A program made the translations under genes and the position numbers. Positions 60,981 through 64,000 of a DNA stretch of 64,000 nucleotides are shown here, one piece after another. Under the pieces are notes generated by a model. It had not been told where the DNA came from. It did not search any database and saw only the letters and a program-made list of their open reading frames with translations. The DNA comes from Acidobacteriota bacterium. Its GTDB lineage: Bacteria > Acidobacteriota > Terriglobia > Terriglobales > Acidobacteriaceae. The stretch is taken from the NCBI GenBank assembly GCA_003225555.1, contig QIAM01000004.1, positions 1 to 64,000 on the forward strand. The letters run 5' to 3'. Each line of letters starts with the position of its first letter. The first letter of the stretch is position 1.

Positions 60981-61560
60981 AAGGGTCGTCGATACTGTCG
61001 GCGCCTCCGTTCTGCTCGTGGTACTTGCGCCACTAATTGCCGTTTGTGCCCTGCTTATTAAGTTGCAGGACGGTGGGCCAGTGTTTCACCGCCGCCGGGT
61101 TGTCGGCCCTAACGGCGAGTTTGACGCTTTCAAGCTGCGCACTATGTGTCCTCGGGCCGATGACATCCTTCAGCGCGAGCCGACCCTCCGGCGCGAGTTC
61201 GAGCTGAATTCCAAGCTGCGAAACGACCCTAGAATCACGCCTTTTGGAGCCTTTCTGAGAAAGCTGAGCCTCGACGAATGTCCCCAGTTGTGGAATGTCC
61301 TACGTGGGGAGATGAGCCTCGTCGGCCCAAGAATGATCACTGCCGACGAACTCAAGCGCTACGGCGAAGCTGGTTGGATCTTCCGTGCAACTAAGCCGGG
61401 TCTCACCGGCTTCTGGCAAGTTCAGGGAAGACAGGAAGTCCCTTTCGAACAGCGCGTGCAGATGGATTTGTTCTACGTGCAGAACTGGTCTCTGCGCCTC
61501 GACTGCGAAATTCTGCTGCGAACGCCATTGGTCGTGCTTCGCGGCGTGGGAGCGTATTGA
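60955..61560 (+). CDS. Polyprenyl-phosphate sugar-1-phosphate transferase (short form), 201 aa
   Basis: It transfers a sugar 1-phosphate onto undecaprenyl phosphate, the first step of repeat-unit assembly. It has the single re-entrant membrane segment (TVGASVLLVVLAPLIAVCAL), the FDAFKLRTM loop, and the catalytic Asp-Glu dyad D107-E108 in KLSLDECPQLWNVLRGEMSL. VGPRM follows. All active-site features are present, in contrast to the protein at 51185. The downstream segment GLTGFWQVQGRQEVPFEQRV is typical. ATG 60955 overlaps the previous gene; GalE starts immediately after its stop. Confidence 0.9.
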   Translation: MTQKARIIKRVVDTVGASVLLVVLAPLIAVCALLIKLQDGGPVFHRRRVVGPNGEFDAFKLRTMCPRADDILQREPTLRREFELNSKLRNDPRITPFGAFLRKLSLDECPQLWNVLRGEMSLVGPRMITADELKRYGEAGWIFRATKPGLTGFWQVQGRQEVPFEQRVQMDLFYVQNWSLRLDCEILLRTPLVVLRGVGAY

Positions 61561-62553
61561 ATGGCAAGTGTTCTCGTCACAGGGGGAGCCGGGTACGTCG
61601 GTTCGGTCTGTTGCTCGGAACTGCTACGTGCTGGACACTTTGTTACGGTCGTGGATGATCTTTCGACGGGCTTTCGTGAAGCTGTGCCGCCGGGAGCAGT
61701 GTTCTTCCATGCGAACATCGCAAGCGCACATGGGTTGCGGCCACTTTTCTCCCAATCGCAGTTCGATGCGGTCTTCCACTTCGCAGCTAAGGCGCTCATC
61801 CCTGAATCGGTATCGAATCCCGGTATCTTCTTTCAACAAAATGTTGCTGACGGAATCGCTTTTTTGGAGCTGGTTCGCTCAGCAGGGATTCGGAAATTTG
61901 TCTTCTCCTCCTCGGCCGCTGTGTACGGTGCACCTGGACGAATTCCGATTCGCGAAGAAGATACTAAGAACCCGTCAAACTCCTACGGTGAAACCAAACT
62001 AATGTTGGAGCGCGCGCTGCACTGGTACGCCTCTGCCTATGGCTGGAGTGTCGTAGCCATGCGTTACTTCAATGCTGCGGGCGCGACCGATATCGCCGGA
62101 GAAAGGCACGATCCAGAAACTCATATCATTCCTCTCTTGCTGCAGACCGCTGGCTGTGAGCGCGAGTTCTTCACGATTTACGGCGATGATTACGACACTC
62201 CAGACGGTACGTGCGTGCGCGACTATGTTCATGTGCTGGATATTGCCCAAGCTCACATCCGCGCTCTCGACCTTGCCGATCAGCCGGGCATGCAATCCTT
62301 CAATATCGGCACAGGGACCGGATATTCCGTCCGGCAGATTTGCGATGCCGTGACTGCTGCGACCGGCCGCACGGTGCGCATCCGTATCGCACAACGTAGA
62401 CCCGGCGACCCTCCAGTCCTGTGCGCCAGCCCGTGTCTCATTCAGGCCGTACTGGGTTGGAAGCCCGAGCATTCTTCTTTGGAGGAAATTATCTCCTCGG
62501 CTTGGGAGTGGAAACAGAAGCAACTGGGCGGGCTGGCATTCGCGGCAGACTAG
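61561..62553 (+). CDS. galE: UDP-glucose/GlcNAc 4-epimerase, 330 aa
   Basis: It interconverts UDP-glucose and UDP-galactose (or the N-acetyl forms). It begins MASVLVTGGAGYVGSVCCSE with the NAD-binding glycine motif. The catalytic serine and Tyr-x3-Lys are in KFVFSSSAAVYGAPG and NSYGETKLMLERAL. FNAAGATDIAGERHDPETHI is a GalE hallmark. It starts directly after the PGT stop. It is likely to supply galactose-type sugars for the polymer. Confidence 0.92.
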   Translation: MASVLVTGGAGYVGSVCCSELLRAGHFVTVVDDLSTGFREAVPPGAVFFHANIASAHGLRPLFSQSQFDAVFHFAAKALIPESVSNPGIFFQQNVADGIAFLELVRSAGIRKFVFSSSAAVYGAPGRIPIREEDTKNPSNSYGETKLMLERALHWYASAYGWSVVAMRYFNAAGATDIAGERHDPETHIIPLLLQTAGCEREFFTIYGDDYDTPDGTCVRDYVHVLDIAQAHIRALDLADQPGMQSFNIGTGTGYSVRQICDAVTAATGRTVRIRIAQRRPGDPPVLCASPCLIQAVLGWKPEHSSLEEIISSAWEWKQKQLGGLAFAAD

Positions 62554-62592
62554 AAAATCGGGACCATAGCTCCTTCCATTTGCTCAGGTACC

Positions 62593-63285
62593 TTGAAAGC
62601 ATTCCTTCTAGCCGCTGGACATGGCACGCGCTTGCGGCCGCTTACTGACCACACTCCCAAATGCTTGTTGCCGGTCTGCGGTGTGCCGCTTCTTGAGCTC
62701 TGGCTTGAACTGTGCCGCCTGCACGCTATCGATGAGGTGCTGATCAATCTCCATGCGCACGCCTCCGCAGTAGGTGATTATCTGATTCACCACAAGAATG
62801 GCGTTCGCATCAAGATCATGGAAGAACCTCAGCTGCTGGGAAGCGCTGGCACGGTCTGGGCAAACCGCGATTGGGTGAGCGACGCAGCGTCATTCTGGAT
62901 CTTCTACGCGGACGTCCTGACTCGAGCCAACCTGACTTCCATGTTACGTTTCCACAAGAGTCGGGAATTGCCCGCGACACTGGGAGTGAATCGTGTTTCC
63001 GAACCGAGCCGTTGTGGCGTAGTGACCACCGGCCACGACAGGATTCTTCAGAGCTTTGTGGAAAAGCCGAAAAAGCCGCGCAGCACGTTGGCGTTCTCTG
63101 GAATTATGCTGGCTACGCCGCAACTCCTGAACTTTATTCCTTCTGATCGTCCCGCAGATTTTGGCTTTCATGTGTTGCCTCGCCTGACGGGAAATGCGGG
63201 CGTCTACGAGATTTCGGAGTATCTGATCGACATCGGCACCAAGGAAACCTACGAGACTGCTCAGAAACCGTGGCCTGGCCTGTGA
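62593..63285 (+). CDS. Sugar-1-phosphate nucleotidyltransferase (HddC-like), 230 aa
   Basis: A GT-A fold nucleotidyltransferase: MKAFLLAAGHGTRLRPLTDH with the GxGTRLRPLT and PKCLLPVCGVPLL motifs, FWIFYADVLTRANL, FVEKPKKP and YLIDIGTKETYE at the end. At 230 aa it is the size of heptose-1-phosphate guanylyltransferase (HddC) and mannose-1-phosphate guanylyltransferase-like enzymes rather than of the longer ManC. In this locus, with GmhA and HddA, HddC is the more likely role, though glucose-1-phosphate uridylyltransferase-like use cannot be excluded. Start is TTG at 62593. Confidence 0.8.
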   Translation: MKAFLLAAGHGTRLRPLTDHTPKCLLPVCGVPLLELWLELCRLHAIDEVLINLHAHASAVGDYLIHHKNGVRIKIMEEPQLLGSAGTVWANRDWVSDAASFWIFYADVLTRANLTSMLRFHKSRELPATLGVNRVSEPSRCGVVTTGHDRILQSFVEKPKKPRSTLAFSGIMLATPQLLNFIPSDRPADFGFHVLPRLTGNAGVYEISEYLIDIGTKETYETAQKPWPGL

Positions 63286-63326
63286 TCCGCCCCCCTTCAA
63301 TCGTTCGAGATTCCGAGTTTCAGTTC

Positions 63327-64000
63327 ATGGAGCCGCGCGCAATTGTCTTCGACATGGACGGCGTCATCATCGACAGTCATCCTGCCCATCGCAAGGCCTG
63401 GCGGCTCTTCCTGCGGACACTGGGCAGGCAGGTCTCAGAGGAAGAGCTGGCCTTCATCCTCGACGGTCACAAGCGCAATGACATCCTCCGCCACTTCCTG
63501 GGAGACCTGCCCGAGGCCGAACTGCTGGGCTACGGAGAGCTCAAAGATGGCTACTTCCGGCGCGCATCCCTCTCCGTAGAGCCATTGCGAGGAGTGCTGC
63601 GATTCATGCAGCAACTGCGATCTGAAGGCATCTTGCTGGGACTGGCGACCTCGGCCAGCCCGAGTCGAACGTTTTCTACACTGGAGCGGATGAATGTCAG
63701 GCACTACTTCAGCGCTGTTATCACCGCCGCCGATGTTAGTCATGGGAAGCCAGATCCCGCCGTATACCGGTTGGCCTGTGACCGTCTTAATGTCGACTAC
63801 GGCACCGTGCTTGCCTTCGAAGACGCCGTCTCAGGTATTCAAGCCGCAAGAGAAGCGGGCCTGAAGTGTGCTGGCGTTGCTCGCTCTCCCCGCGCGGAAA
63901 AGCTCCTTTTGGCTGGCGCGGAGTTTGTGATTGAGAACTTCGCTGGACTCTCGCTCGGCATTCTAAAATCCAAGTTAGTCCCCGCCTACCGCCTCTCAAA
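63327..64000 (+). CDS. HAD-family phosphatase/phosphomutase, truncated at window edge
   Basis: The frame is open to the last base of the window. ATG 63327 opens MEPRAIVFDMDGVIIDSHPA, with catalytic Asp residues in FDMDG (motif I). Motif II is LLGLATSASP, motif III is the Lys in VSHGKPDPAVYRLAC, and motif IV FEDAVSGIQAAREAGLKC. The cap between motifs I and II is helical. This is the beta-phosphoglucomutase/phosphatase branch. It differs from GmhB, which starts with an FLDRDGT-type motif, so it is not an obvious heptose 1,7-bisphosphate phosphatase, but may serve that step. Confidence 0.85.
   Translation, partial: MEPRAIVFDMDGVIIDSHPAHRKAWRLFLRTLGRQVSEEELAFILDGHKRNDILRHFLGDLPEAELLGYGELKDGYFRRASLSVEPLRGVLRFMQQLRSEGILLGLATSASPSRTFSTLERMNVRHYFSAVITAADVSHGKPDPAVYRLACDRLNVDYGTVLAFEDAVSGIQAAREAGLKCAGVARSPRAEKLLLAGAEFVIENFAGLSLGILKSKLVPAYRLS

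Overview
The window looks like the chromosome of a soil-type Acidobacteriota (Terriglobia/Koribacter-like). This is inferred from the kinds of genes present: small helical proteins of about 60 residues, exported caspase-like and CHASE2 proteins, a PAP2-Wzi fusion in an exopolysaccharide locus, and a TIGR03842-type luciferase-like oxidoreductase beside a hydantoinase. No rRNA is present to confirm it.

Layout. (1) 1-14,640 is an accessory island at the 3' end of a tRNA-Ser(GCU) gene (14690-14783). A tyrosine recombinase, a PD-(D/E)XK nuclease-like protein and a small HTH protein lie next to the tRNA. The rest holds secreted and small membrane proteins of unknown function, a cluster of small helical and zinc-ribbon proteins, and a decayed stretch (5.8-9.0 kb). 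That stretch includes an HNH-terminated pseudogene and a gene split by an intact IS5-family element with CTAG target duplications. The far end of the island is not visible. (2) 15.0-25.2 kb encodes exported proteins: M15-like peptidase, M48 metallopeptidase with a long helical C-terminal part, a carboxypeptidase-regulatory-like protein, a CHASE2 protein and two divergently transcribed caspase-fold (C14) proteins. (3) 25.6-27.3 kb holds a decayed gene and small hypotheticals. (4) 27.5-35.5 kb is a nucleoside/pyrimidine salvage and degradation cluster: nucleoside hydrolase, methylmalonate-semialdehyde dehydrogenase, dihydropyrimidinase, LLM oxidoreductase, VOC protein, NCS1 permease and beta-ureidopropionase. 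(5) 35.7-38.6 kb holds a DUF4380-like protein and a broken GH30 glucosylceramidase. (6) 38.9-64.0 kb is an exopolysaccharide locus running off the right edge: NarL-type regulator, pseudo-receiver, NusG-like antiterminator, multi-SLBB export protein, PAP2-Wzi fusion, Wzz, Gmd, Rmd-like reductase, GmhA, two sugar-phosphate transferases, HddA-like kinase, three GT4 glycosyltransferases, methyltransferase, flippase, polymerase/ligase, GalE, nucleotidyltransferase and a HAD phosphatase.

How it works together. The EPS genes all read rightward with many ATGA overlaps. They encode a Wzx/Wzy-type system whose precursor genes point to GDP-6-deoxy-mannose sugars and an activated D-glycero-D-manno-heptose. 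The degradation cluster turns nucleosides and dihydropyrimidines into beta-amino acids and then acyl-CoA, lacking only the dihydropyrimidine dehydrogenase and the transaminase. Several genes outside the EPS locus carry single-base frameshifts, which may be genuine decay or uncorrected assembly indels.
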